Source of the DNA: Bryobacteraceae bacterium
GTDB lineage: Bacteria; Acidobacteriota; Terriglobia; Bryobacterales; Bryobacteraceae
Direction: 5' to 3'
NCBI GenBank assembly: GCA_026002855.1
Contig: BPGD01000001.1
Coordinates: forward strand, 124,001 to 188,000
DNA: 64,000 nt
Shown here: positions 55,182 to 63,709 of the stretch, piece after piece
How positions within the stretch are numbered: position 1 is the first letter of the stretch
Layout of the letters: each line of letters opens with the position of its first letter
The notes under the pieces: model-generated
Databases searched by the model: none
Told to the model about the DNA's origin: nothing
The model's input: only the letters and a program-made list of their open reading frames with translations
Program-made: the position numbers and the translations under genes

Positions 55182-56393
55182 TCAATCACGCAAGGACGAA
55201 AGCGCGGGTCGGGCCGTCCCCTTCAGGCGCAGCAGAAGCAGTGCGGAAGCCGCTTCCAAAACGACGGCCACGGCGGCCAGCGCGGAGAGCGAAGTGTCGT
55301 AGAGCAGCCCAAGCGCGGCACTCCCTAGGAACCACGCCGTCCCGAAAACCGCATGAAAGATTCCATACGCCGTGCCGCGCCGCTCCCGAGAACTGAGCCG
55401 GACGATCGCGGCGCGAAGCACCGATTCCTGTGCGCCCATCGCCACGCCCCACAGAATCATGCCGGTCCAGAGGCCCGTGCGGCCGCCGAGAAAGGCGAGC
55501 GGAGCCGAGGCGAGGGCGAACAGCGGCGCAGCCGCAGATACGGCGGGACCGAAGCGGTCGAAGATGCGGCCCAGCACGAGCGCGGCCAGCGCGTCGACGC
55601 CCATGGCCACGGCATAAAGCACCGGGATGACTGCTTCGCCGAGCAGATGCGTCCTGCCGGCATGGTAGGCCACGAGCGGAAAATCGGCAAAGCCGGCCGC
55701 GCAGAGCGCGGCTCCCGCCACGAACAGCCAATAGGAGCGTCCGTGGCCTTCAGGAGTGAGCGGCGCGAAACGCGGCTCCAGGTCCTGCGGCTGTGGAAAG
55801 GAAAAGCGCGCCACCGCGAGCACTGCCAGGGCGATCAACGCCGGGGCCAGCAACAGGGCAAAGCTCTCGCGGAAGCTGCCGCGCCAGGCGAGGACTCCGG
55901 CCACCAGCAGCGGCCCCAGAATGGCGCCGATCTGATCCATCGCCTCATGGAGCCCGAACGCCCACCCCGCTCCCACCTGGCGCGTGGCGAAGGACAGCAT
56001 CGCATCGCGGGGCGGATTGCGCAGCGCCTTGCCGACGCGCTCGGCCATCAGCAGCAGCGCCGCCGTTTCCCACCGTCCCGCGAGTGCCAGTGCGGGCACG
56101 GCCAGCAGGTTGACCGCATAGCCCGTGATCGTCAACAGCCAGTACCGCCGGGTGCGGTCCGTGACGAGGCCGGCCACCAGCCGCAGCGCATAACCGGCAA
56201 ACTCGCCGAAGCCCGCCACCAGGCCGACCACGGCGCCAGTGGCGCCCAGCGCCGCCAGGAAGGGGCCGGCGATACTGCGCGCCCCCTCGTACGTCATGTC
56301 GGCGAACAGGCTCACCAGCCCCAGCAGGACCACGAAGCGGAGAGCCGTCTTCCCTGCCCCGCGATCCGGGATCTTGTGGCCGTTGCCGTTCAT
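55182..56393 (-). CDS. MFS transporter
   Basis: A 403-residue protein with twelve hydrophobic helices: FVVLLGLVSLFADMTYEGARSIAGPFLAALGATGAVVG at the start, RVGKALRNPPRDAMLSFATRQVGAGWAFGLHEAMDQIGAILGPLL, and later LRAAIVRLSSRERRGTAYGIFHAVFG. The helix-helix GxxRxRPG-like loops fit the major facilitator superfamily; the substrate is unknown. It ends 204 bases after ligA on the opposite strand. That gap holds no gene or clear repeat, only a GC-rich stretch. Confidence 0.88.
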   Translation of the reverse strand: MNGNGHKIPDRGAGKTALRFVVLLGLVSLFADMTYEGARSIAGPFLAALGATGAVVGLVAGFGEFAGYALRLVAGLVTDRTRRYWLLTITGYAVNLLAVPALALAGRWETAALLLMAERVGKALRNPPRDAMLSFATRQVGAGWAFGLHEAMDQIGAILGPLLVAGVLAWRGSFRESFALLLAPALIALAVLAVARFSFPQPQDLEPRFAPLTPEGHGRSYWLFVAGAALCAAGFADFPLVAYHAGRTHLLGEAVIPVLYAVAMGVDALAALVLGRIFDRFGPAVSAAAPLFALASAPLAFLGGRTGLWTGMILWGVAMGAQESVLRAAIVRLSSRERRGTAYGIFHAVFGTAWFLGSAALGLLYDTSLSALAAVAVVLEAASALLLLRLKGTARPALSSLRD

Positions 56394-56436
56394 GGCTGAA
56401 GAACCGCGCGCCGAGGCTTCATCCCTACGCCGCCAT

Positions 56437-58392
56437 TCACTGCGCAGGCACGATCCGCGCCGCCCAGCCGCCGCCCGGGGCGAGTTTTACCTTCAGTACG
56501 GTCTGCCGGCTGACGCGGCCTTTCTTCATGCGGTAGTCGTGGCCGGCGCGGTCGGCGTTTACGCCGTCCTCATAGGAGGTCATGACGAAGTTGCCCTCGG
56601 GGAGAAAGGCGAAACGCAGTTCCAGCTCGCGGCCCGTCCAGTTTGTCATGGCGCCCACGTACCAGTCGTTCCCATGACGGCGGGCCACGGCGACGTACTC
56701 GCCGATTTTCGCGTCCAGCACCACCGTGTCGTCCCAGACGCTGGGCACCGGCGCGAGAAACTCCATCGCCTCTGGCTCGCGCAGGTAGTTGGACGGGCTG
56801 TCGGCGAGCATCTGGAGCGGGCTCTCATAGACGACGTACATCGCCAGTTGATGACAGCGCGTCCCGCTCGACATCGGGGACTGGAAAATCGGAGCGAAGT
56901 TGCCTCGCGCGGCATTGTGCATCGCGCCCGGCGTGAAATCCATCGGCCCGAGGAACATGCGCGTGAAAGGGAGCATCACCGTGTGCGGGGGCTCGATTTC
57001 TCGGCTCCATTTGCTCCACTCCAGGCCCTTGACGCCTTCCGTGCTGATGATGTTCGGCCAGGTGCGTGTCATCATCGCCGTGCGCTGGACGCCGTGGAAA
57101 TCCACCAGCAGCTTCCGCTTCGCCGCTTCGCGGGCGAGGTCATGGTAGAAGCGGACGAGCTTCTGGTCGTCGCGCTGCATGAAGTCCACCTTGATTCCCT
57201 TCACGCCCCATCGGGCGAACTGGTCGAGCGCCGGCTGCAACTGATCGGCCAGCGTCTTCCAGACGACCCAGAGAATTACGCCGACGTTTTTCTGGCGAGC
57301 ATAGGAGGTGATCTCTTCCATGTTGACGTCCGGAACCACCTCAAGAACATTGCCCAGCCTGTACCAGCCCTCGTCGAGAATGATGTATTCGAGACCGTAT
57401 TTCGCCGCAAAATCAATGAAATATTTGTACGTCGCGGTGTTCACGCCGGAGCGGAAATCGACGTTGTAAACGTTCAGCGCGTTCCACCAGTCCCAGGCCA
57501 CCTTGCCGGGGCGGATCCACCCGGCGTCGGGAATCTCCGTGGGTTTCTCAAGCAGCCACACGAGCGGGTTGGTGATCAGGTCGCCGTCCTTTTCCGCGAT
57601 GGCGAGGACGCGCCAGGGGAACGTGCGCGAGCCCCGCGTCTCAGCGATGTAAGGCGCGCTTTCGACAACGCGAAAGTCGCGGTCCTTCTGGAGCACCTCC
57701 TTCAGCGGATAGGGCGGGAATACGGCTTCGAGGGCGGCCGAGCCGGTGGCGCGGAACCACAGCCCGGGATAGTCCTCGATATCGGACTCGGCCAGCGCCA
57801 CCCTGACGCCTCCGGCATCCACGACGACCGGCAGCGAGGCAAGAGTCCCCGCCTTGAGCCCGCTCAATCTGTGCGGCGTGTAGCTGCGCTCATTATGCGA
57901 AAAAAAGCTCTCTTCCGCGGGATAATACACGGTAAAATCCTGCGGAAAACGGAACGCCGCCTCTTCCTTTTCGACTCTGACCGTCTCGGCCCGCAGCAAC
58001 GTCTCGAGCCGGTAGGCAGCGCCTTCGTTGTAAGCGCGGAACGTTGCGGCGATTCCGCCTTCGCCTTCCAGGCGCAGCTCATTGTAATGCTCGCGGATGC
58101 GCGCGAACTTCTGCCGCACCTGCGGCTCCAGCATGGCGTCCTGAGACCGTTCTTTCGTGCTCCGCACGCGGAACGGCGCGCCGAGGGTGAGTCCGTTGAC
58201 CGTGATGGAGGCCGTGGAGTTCTCCATGACTGCGCGGCCGCGGACCAGTACATCATAGGCGAGGCGCTCGCCGGCGCGGATGCGCAGTTCAATGCGCCCG
58301 TCGGGAGAACGCAGCGAATAACTTTGCTGCGCCATCGCGGGCAGCGCCACCACCACAGGGATCAGCAGGAGAGGGAAACAGACGGTTCGCAT
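56437..58392 (-). CDS. Glycoside hydrolase family 97
   Basis: A 651-residue GH97 enzyme with a Sec leader (TVCFPLLLIPVVVALPAMAQ). The N-terminal beta-sandwich (SYSLRSPDGRIELRIRAG) is followed by the TIM barrel (KVAWDWWNALNVYNVDF, IILDEGWYRLGNVLE) and KGIKVDFMQRDDQKLV, whose Asp fits the retaining GH97 subgroup. GNFVMTSYEDGVNADRAGHDYR closes the C-terminal domain. The family includes alpha-glucosidases and alpha-galactosidases; the presence of Asp in place of the inverting Glu set suggests a retaining alpha-galactosidase, by inference. A large antisense frame across this gene is not coding. Confidence 0.9.
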   Translation of the reverse strand: MRTVCFPLLLIPVVVALPAMAQQSYSLRSPDGRIELRIRAGERLAYDVLVRGRAVMENSTASITVNGLTLGAPFRVRSTKERSQDAMLEPQVRQKFARIREHYNELRLEGEGGIAATFRAYNEGAAYRLETLLRAETVRVEKEEAAFRFPQDFTVYYPAEESFFSHNERSYTPHRLSGLKAGTLASLPVVVDAGGVRVALAESDIEDYPGLWFRATGSAALEAVFPPYPLKEVLQKDRDFRVVESAPYIAETRGSRTFPWRVLAIAEKDGDLITNPLVWLLEKPTEIPDAGWIRPGKVAWDWWNALNVYNVDFRSGVNTATYKYFIDFAAKYGLEYIILDEGWYRLGNVLEVVPDVNMEEITSYARQKNVGVILWVVWKTLADQLQPALDQFARWGVKGIKVDFMQRDDQKLVRFYHDLAREAAKRKLLVDFHGVQRTAMMTRTWPNIISTEGVKGLEWSKWSREIEPPHTVMLPFTRMFLGPMDFTPGAMHNAARGNFAPIFQSPMSSGTRCHQLAMYVVYESPLQMLADSPSNYLREPEAMEFLAPVPSVWDDTVVLDAKIGEYVAVARRHGNDWYVGAMTNWTGRELELRFAFLPEGNFVMTSYEDGVNADRAGHDYRMKKGRVSRQTVLKVKLAPGGGWAARIVPAQ

Positions 58393-58690
58393 GATGAGTC
58401 TCTCGTTGGCCGCCAGCAGGCGGACGAAGCAATTCTATCGCTCCACACGCGCCCGCCGGAGACAGCCGCCAGGGCCGCGTATCCCTGGAGCGGCCAACAC
58501 AGAAACATCCGATTTGGTCCTTCTCGCGCCTGTGCGATTTGCGGCGGGATTCTTCCGAAGCGGCGCGCTCAGCCTGGTCCTGGTTGCGATGCCCGGAAGC
58601 GCCGTGTGGAAAAGCGCAATACGAGTCCGGACTGCCAAGGCCGGCTTTGCCGGGATTCGCTCCAGCTCCACCGTGGCCAGGCGGGCGGAG
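58393..58690. other. Intergenic region, no gene seen
   Basis: This 298-base gap between GH97 and the DUF1080-PHP gene, both minus strand, holds only a few open frames that overlap or shadow neighbours. I see no clear terminator, RNA or repeat. It presumably contains the GH97 promoter. Confidence 0.5.
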
Positions 58691-60187
58691 TCACGCCGTC
58701 CTGAGGGCGCTACCCTTGCGGTCTACGGCGCGCTCGCCCCGAGGGGCCGGCGTCCAGAAGTCGCTCCAGGCCAGCCCGCACTCGCGCACCATGCGGCGGC
58801 CATAGTCACACCGGCGCAGGTCTTTTGCACCGCCGTTGTTCGTGCCAAACGTGAATTTGACGCCCATTTCTTTGCCCATGCGGATGAATTTGGCGGATGG
58901 GATCTGGTAACGGTCGTTGATTTCCATGGCCACTCCGTTTTTGACGAGCGCCGAAAGAACTTTTTTCATGCGCTCTTCCGTCCATAATTCTTCATAGCGC
59001 GGCTGGAGCTGATCTGGAACGTAAGTCGGATTGACATAGATGTCGATCGGCTCCTTTTCAATGATTTCAACAGCCCGCGCGACGAGCGTGTCCATGAACT
59101 CCTGTGGATCCGCGATCACGCCCACCTCGGCGGGGATCCATGTCCGCATGCGGCGTCCACGGTTGTCGGTCCAGGTCATCGAATCCGTGAAGACATAATC
59201 GAACATCCCGGCGACGCGGCGGGAAAACATCTGCGTCCACTCGCGACCTTCGGCCTGCATGGCGATGAAACAGGGCTGATTTTTCATCTGCTCGAAGAAT
59301 TTCAGCGCGCCTTCGTCATTTTCCACCTCGTGGCCCCTGCCGCAGTTCACCGCAATGCCATAGAAGATGCCGTCCATGCGCGAACGGTCCAGCGCCTGCG
59401 CAAGCGTGAGCCCGCCCTTCAGGTGAACGTGATAGTCCACCATCGGGAAGTTCTGCGCGCCAAGGGCGAGGATGTCGCGCCAGTCGTCGTCGGCGACGGG
59501 CACTACGGCGCCGGGCGGCAATGGCAGACTGTCGGCGAGCGGCCGGACGCGGATCCGGCGGAATCGGACCTTTGATCCGGGGTCATGACACTGGAGCGCG
59601 AACGTGCCGTGGCCGAGGCGGCGTTCCTTTTCCATGCCCGGGTAAGCGGGCGCGGGCACCGGCTCGGTGTAGTCCACCACGAGCACCCCGTTCAGCCGCA
59701 CCTGCACGTTGCGGTTGCGCACGAGCACGTTGAGGGTGAACCATTCGTTGTCGTTCACAAACTGCCGGTAGACATTACGCACGCCGTAGAGCGAGCCGGT
59801 CTTCTTGTTCTCGCGATAGCCGCCTTCCCCGGTGGCGGTGTTGTTGATCTGAACTTCGAAGCCGCGCCGCGGCCAGCCCTGCGGCTGAAATGCGGTGTGA
59901 AAGTAGACGCCAGAGTTGGCAAGGGGCGCCGCCATTGCCTCTACCTCCAGCTCGAAATTGCGGAACTGCCCCGATCGCACCGGCCCCGTGTAAAAAAGGT
60001 GCGAACGCGGCCCGTCGGCGACAATCGCACCGCCTTCCACGCGCCAGGACGAAGGATTTTCGTTTGGCGTCCAGCCGTCCAGCGAGCTGGAATTGAACAA
60101 CTCCACCCAGTCCTGTGACTGCGCCAGGGCGAAGGAAGCCATCAGCGAAGCGGAGAAGGTGCGGCGGGAGAGCGTGTGCGTGGCCAT
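58691..60187 (-). CDS. DUF1080 (3-keto-disaccharide hydrolase-like) fused to PHP-like metal-dependent domain, Tat-like leader
   Basis: A 498-residue protein. The leader MATHTLSRRTFSASLMASFALAQ is Tat-like. Residues about 25-220 form a DUF1080 jelly roll (WVELFNSSSLDGWTPNENPSSWRVEGGAIVAD, EVQINNTATGEGGYRENKKTGSLYGV). From about 240 a PHP-type domain begins (FPMVDYHVHLKGGLTLAQALDRSRMDG) and goes on with DIYVNPTYVPDQ and ALVKNGVAMEINDRYQIPSAKFIRMGKEMG. GGAGG lies 5 bases before the ATG at 60187. DUF1080 proteins bind or cleave sugar derivatives; the PHP part could hydrolyse a phosphoester or amide. The fusion is not one I recognise as described. Confidence 0.8.
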   Translation of the reverse strand: MATHTLSRRTFSASLMASFALAQSQDWVELFNSSSLDGWTPNENPSSWRVEGGAIVADGPRSHLFYTGPVRSGQFRNFELEVEAMAAPLANSGVYFHTAFQPQGWPRRGFEVQINNTATGEGGYRENKKTGSLYGVRNVYRQFVNDNEWFTLNVLVRNRNVQVRLNGVLVVDYTEPVPAPAYPGMEKERRLGHGTFALQCHDPGSKVRFRRIRVRPLADSLPLPPGAVVPVADDDWRDILALGAQNFPMVDYHVHLKGGLTLAQALDRSRMDGIFYGIAVNCGRGHEVENDEGALKFFEQMKNQPCFIAMQAEGREWTQMFSRRVAGMFDYVFTDSMTWTDNRGRRMRTWIPAEVGVIADPQEFMDTLVARAVEIIEKEPIDIYVNPTYVPDQLQPRYEELWTEERMKKVLSALVKNGVAMEINDRYQIPSAKFIRMGKEMGVKFTFGTNNGGAKDLRRCDYGRRMVRECGLAWSDFWTPAPRGERAVDRKGSALRTA

Positions 60188-60825
60188 AAAACCTCCGTGT
60201 CGAGTATATGCCGCCGCGATCCCCGGCAAAGGAACCGCCATGTGGAGCCGGACCGTGATCATAACAGGCAGTCGCCGGGCTGTTGCGATGGCCCACGAAC
60301 AGGCGGGTCGGGCCGCCCCCCTCGACCGGTCGCGAAAACGGGAGCCGTGTTCCTGTCCGCCGTTCCCGGCCGCATATGCCTTCCGTTGTGCCGCGCCCGT
60401 TTTCTTGAACAGTTTCCCGGGTTGTCGTCATGCGGGACGCTCCATGGCAATGCCGGTGTGACGAGCCCGCCGCGGGGATCGGGGGCGCGGCCCTTCGGCA
60501 CGCCACTGCCGGTATCCGCCGACGGGATTGCTTGAGCTCTTCGGCGAGGCCTCCACCGGTCGAAGTGTGGCGCCAACAGGAATCGTTCTCTCAGAACCCT
60601 TGCGATCCGGGTGGCCGTCCGCACGTCTGGGCCCGCCTCCACCGCACCTTCTCTTCCGACGCGGTGCTCACGTCTTTCGCGTTCCCGAAAGGGCGTTTCT
60701 TCACCGTCCATGTTGCGACCTCACTGATCCGAACCGTCCAGGAATCGGGATCCGCTTCTGTCCCGGCCCGCCACGGAGGACAGAACGCTCCTGGCCGTTC
60801 GCGCTGCCATCGCCGCCTCGCCTGC
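60188..60825. other. Intergenic region with decayed sequence
   Basis: No gene can be supported here. Open frames on both strands (for example 60259-60711 minus, 60430-61059 plus) are arginine/proline-rich and match nothing I recognise. It probably is degraded DNA flanking the ISL3 transposase remnant, plus the promoter of the DUF1080 gene near 60190. Confidence 0.5.
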
Positions 60826-61055
60826 CGCTTCCTCAAGGCCGTCAGCCAGCTCCGCGATGCCGGCCTGCCCCGCTCGTCCAGCTCGGCCAAACCTTGTTTG
60901 CCTGGCGCGAAGAAATCGCCGCCATGTGGCGCTTCACCCGCAACAACGCCATCACGGAAGGCTTCCACACCGTCATGGAGCTCATCAACCGTCAAGCCTT
61001 CGGCTTCCGCAACTTTGAAAACTACAGGATGGGGGTCAAAATCCAGTGTGGTTAA
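60826..61055 (+). pseudogene. ISL3-family transposase, C-terminal remnant
   Basis: About 77 residues of an ISL3-type transposase C-terminus are visible: RFLKAVSQLRDAGLP in one frame, then, after a one-base loss in the run at about 60860-60870, PLVQLGQTLFAWREEI, MWRFTRNNAITEGFHTVMEL and INRQAFGFRNFENYR in the next frame, ending at a TAA at 61053. The phrase ..ITEGFH..ME..RQA.GFRNF.NYR.. is characteristic. The DDE catalytic residues lie upstream and are lost. It is a dead insertion-sequence fragment just outside the integrative element. Confidence 0.82.
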
Positions 61056-61112
61056 GTGAGGAGGGATTCCGTTCCTGCCCCCGGATTTGGCGTAGAGCCC
61101 CTTGATTTTAAG

Positions 61113-61162
61113 TGGCAGGACCGGCAGGACTCGAACCTGCGACCCTCTGCTTATAAGGCAAG
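61113..61162 (-). repeat. tRNA-Ile (UAU) 3' fragment, integration attachment site
   Basis: Read on the minus strand: an anticodon loop CTTATAA (anticodon TAT) with a GCAG 3' stem arm, then a T-arm GCAGG-TTCGAGT-CCTGC, an acceptor 3' strand CGGTCCT, discriminator G and an encoded CCA at 61115-61113. The 5' half (D-arm and acceptor partner AGGACCG) is absent from the flanking DNA, so this is not a whole tRNA. It is the copy left by integration into the 3' end of a tRNA gene. The fragment's 3' side faces the chromosome and its 5' side faces the integrase, so the element should extend to the right, past the window. Confidence 0.75.
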
Positions 61163-61184
61163 CGATTTAGGATTCTCCCTCTTC

Positions 61185-61260
61185 CTTCCTGATAATCGCA
61201 ACGTATTGTAGGACATATTCTTACAGTAATCGTGCTTCCCGCCCGATAATCCCCGATAAT
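61185..61260. repeat. Clustered GATAAT repeats, possible integrase arm sites
   Basis: GATAAT occurs at 61191-61196, 61245-61250 and 61255-61260, the last two as a tandem CCCGATAAT-CCCCGATAAT. They sit between the tRNA fragment and the integrase gene in a lower-GC stretch, the usual place of arm-type binding sites for a tyrosine recombinase or its excisionase. The role is an inference. Confidence 0.5.
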
Positions 61261-61393
61261 GTAGCAAAGTGTATCCCTCTGAGTTTCCCTCAGGAGAGCC
61301 GTCAGCCCCTCCCGGGGACCGTTTGCCCACAGGGCAGAAGGTCCATCATAGGGAGCCGAATCCCGGGGGATACAAGCCACAGCGGAGCGCAAC

Positions 61394-62560
61394 ATGCGAA
61401 CGAAAAACAAGGCAAATGTTCCACGATCACCCGAAGCGGTCAGTGCAGCTGAGGCGAAAAAGACCATCCGATGCCGTCAGGATGATGTGGACCAAGTCCC
61501 GCTGGCCAGCGGCGACTGGAGCGTCGAGGACGTGCCGGGACTGATCCTGCGGGCTGGCGCGACGACGAAAAGCTGGCGGCTCCAGCGGCGTATCGGCGGA
61601 CGGCTGGTGAAGGTGGTGCTCGGGCCGATGATTGCAGCGGAAGCCCGACGCCGTGCCATGCAGGAGTGGGCTCGGCTCAAACCCCGGCCCCAGGACGGCC
61701 GGATCACGCTTGGCGAAGCTTGGGAGCGCTTTCTGGCAGAGCGGCGTTTGGCGCGGGCGACGCGGGGGCTTTGTCAGTGGAATTTTAGAAAGCACCTCGC
61801 CGCTTGGCAAGGCCGTGCCCTGGAAGACATCGGCAATGACCGTGCCGGCGTGCGCAGTCCTTGCCTCCGGCTCGAGCGCAAGCACGGTGCGGCGACGGCC
61901 AATCAGGTTATGCGGCAACTGCGGGCGGTCTACAACTATTTCCGCCGCATTCAGCCGGATCTGCCCGAAGCGCCCACTGTGGCCGTGGATCTGCCGCCGG
62001 TGCGCAGCCGGGACTGGGCACTGTCGGAGGAAGATCTGCGCCAGTGGTCGGAGGCGGTGGAGAGGCTGGGCCCGCTGAAGCAGGTGTTCTGGAAGGTGAT
62101 GTTGCTGACCGGCGCGAGCCGCGGCTCGGTAGAGGCGCTGCGGTGGCAGGACGTTGACCTCGATGCTGGCCGCATTTGCTTCTCGACGGCGAAGGCTGGG
62201 CGGACTTATTCGATCCCCATCTGCCAGCTTCTTATTGAGCTACTGCGCGACTGGCGTGAGCAGTGCCCGCCGACGGAGGCCGGCTGGGTGTTTCCGTCGA
62301 AGTACAAGCCAGCGGAGCACATTGTCGCGGCGCGTGACGACAAGCGTGGTGTCGCGAGCGCGCATCACCTGCGGCATACCTATCGGACGGTGCTGGCGCA
62401 GTTGGGCTGCCCGCCGGATTCGGCGCGGCTGCTGCTTGGGCACTCTCTGAGCGGCGACGTCAGCCGCGGCTACATCACGGCGCACTTGGTGGTGGACTCG
62501 CTGCGCCCCTGGGCCGAGGCTGTGGCGCGGCGCTATGCGGAGATTCTCGGCTGGCAGTAG
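61394..62560 (+). CDS. Tyrosine recombinase/integrase of the integrative element
   Basis: A 388-residue site-specific recombinase. The N-terminal arm-binding-like part (residues about 40-100) shows LILRAGATTKSWRLQRRI and VVLGPMIAAEARRRAMQEWARL. The catalytic domain shows LTGASRGSVEALRWQDVD (first Arg), the beta-hairpin Lys in STAKAGRTYSIPI, HHLRHTYRT (His-x-x-Arg), LLLGHSLSGDVSRGYI (His and Tyr). It probably integrates the element at the tRNA-Ile gene whose fragment lies 230 bases upstream. Start at 61394 is the first ATG in frame; its ribosome site is weak. Confidence 0.92.
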   Translation: MRTKNKANVPRSPEAVSAAEAKKTIRCRQDDVDQVPLASGDWSVEDVPGLILRAGATTKSWRLQRRIGGRLVKVVLGPMIAAEARRRAMQEWARLKPRPQDGRITLGEAWERFLAERRLARATRGLCQWNFRKHLAAWQGRALEDIGNDRAGVRSPCLRLERKHGAATANQVMRQLRAVYNYFRRIQPDLPEAPTVAVDLPPVRSRDWALSEEDLRQWSEAVERLGPLKQVFWKVMLLTGASRGSVEALRWQDVDLDAGRICFSTAKAGRTYSIPICQLLIELLRDWREQCPPTEAGWVFPSKYKPAEHIVAARDDKRGVASAHHLRHTYRTVLAQLGCPPDSARLLLGHSLSGDVSRGYITAHLVVDSLRPWAEAVARRYAEILGWQ

Positions 62561-62743
62561 AGCAAGCAATTGGATCAAGGGCTCAGACCGTTGGGGTTTG
62601 AAGAGGATATCCCTGCTTGGGGCAGGTTGGCGGCGGTAGAGGGAAGGTCTCGCTCCATCAGCCGGAACCAGCCGTCTTTTCCGGGCCATTGAATCCGCTC
62701 TGTTCCTCGCTAATAATCAGAACGAGCCCTGAAGATTTGTTGC

Positions 62744-63709
62744 ATGCGCAAGCGCCACGACAACCGCCCCAAAAAGACGAGCCCAGCAGACACGGCAGCC
62801 GCGGTCGACGCGGCAGAGCTTGAAATCCTCATCGATGCCGAGGAGAAGCTGACGAAAATCCGCGACGCAATGAGGCCGCTGGTGGAGCATCTGGATCACG
62901 TCCGGCTTCGCTACGGCGTTTTCCAACGGCTGCAGCAGCCGGGGCCGGTGCAAGAGGCGGCGGCGGTTAGCGCAGGCGCTGAGATCGGCAAACAGGACTC
63001 GCCGACACTGCCGGCGCGAGGCGCTTCACAAGCCGGGAAACGGCGTTCGCGACGGGCTTTGAGAGACGCTTCGACGGCAATGACCACGTCGGAGCTGCCG
63101 CAGGCCCCAGAGTGCAAGCAAATCCTCGAACTCATGAAGCCCGTTCAGTTGCCGGAGCTGCGGGTGTTTGGCGAGGTGAAGCGGCCTGAAGTCACATTAT
63201 CTGCGCTCAGCCGAGAGGAGCTGCCCGAGCCCGAGGTCCTGGTGGCTGGGTTGGAATCCTATTACAACGCGTTCAACGCCCTGTGGAAGGCAGCGCTTTC
63301 CGTGGAATTAGGTCCGGAGATCCGGATCCGGCTCGATGATGGGGAAGCGATCAAGGACGCCGAGGAAGGGCTGACGAGTGAGGCACGTGCTGTGCGGGAG
63401 CTCCGGCGGGCAATGACACGCAACAGCATCCAGGGGCGGTACGAGCGTCTGAATCGCGTGCTGGATGCGGTGCGTAGCCGGCGCGAGCTCCTTCAGTTGT
63501 GGACGACGCCGGATGGGAGGCGCCAGCTGCTTCGGGATTACTTGGACCGGCATCAGCTGACGGTGGAGAGGTTTGCTGAGATCCTCGACTGTCAGCCGAT
63601 GACGATTCACAACTGGCGCACCTGCAAGGGCAAGGGGCTGGGCCCGAAGCAGCGCCGGATTGAGGATGTCCTCCGCAAGGACATACCACCCAACGAAATC
63701 GAAGCCTGA
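62744..63709 (+). CDS. Unknown protein with C-terminal helix-turn-helix-like region
   Basis: A 321-residue protein with no recognised family. The N-terminus is basic, then a helical region with a probable coiled coil (ELEILIDAEEKLTKIRDAMRPLVEHLDHVRLRY), a low-complexity linker, and a helical middle. The last 60 residues (YLDRHQLTVERFAEILDCQPMTIHNWRTCKGKGLGPKQRRIEDVL) look like a DNA-binding helix-turn-helix of the XRE type. It follows the integrase by 183 bases as the first cargo gene. It could regulate the element, be a replication or excision helper, or be a defence-related factor; none is shown. Confidence 0.55.
   Translation: MRKRHDNRPKKTSPADTAAAVDAAELEILIDAEEKLTKIRDAMRPLVEHLDHVRLRYGVFQRLQQPGPVQEAAAVSAGAEIGKQDSPTLPARGASQAGKRRSRRALRDASTAMTTSELPQAPECKQILELMKPVQLPELRVFGEVKRPEVTLSALSREELPEPEVLVAGLESYYNAFNALWKAALSVELGPEIRIRLDDGEAIKDAEEGLTSEARAVRELRRAMTRNSIQGRYERLNRVLDAVRSRRELLQLWTTPDGRRQLLRDYLDRHQLTVERFAEILDCQPMTIHNWRTCKGKGLGPKQRRIEDVLRKDIPPNEIEA

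Noticed and set aside
56239-58704. An 821-codon plus-strand frame across the GH97 gene
   Set aside because: It is a high-GC antisense shadow with histidine/arginine-rich low-information sequence, while GH97 motifs are clear on the minus strand.
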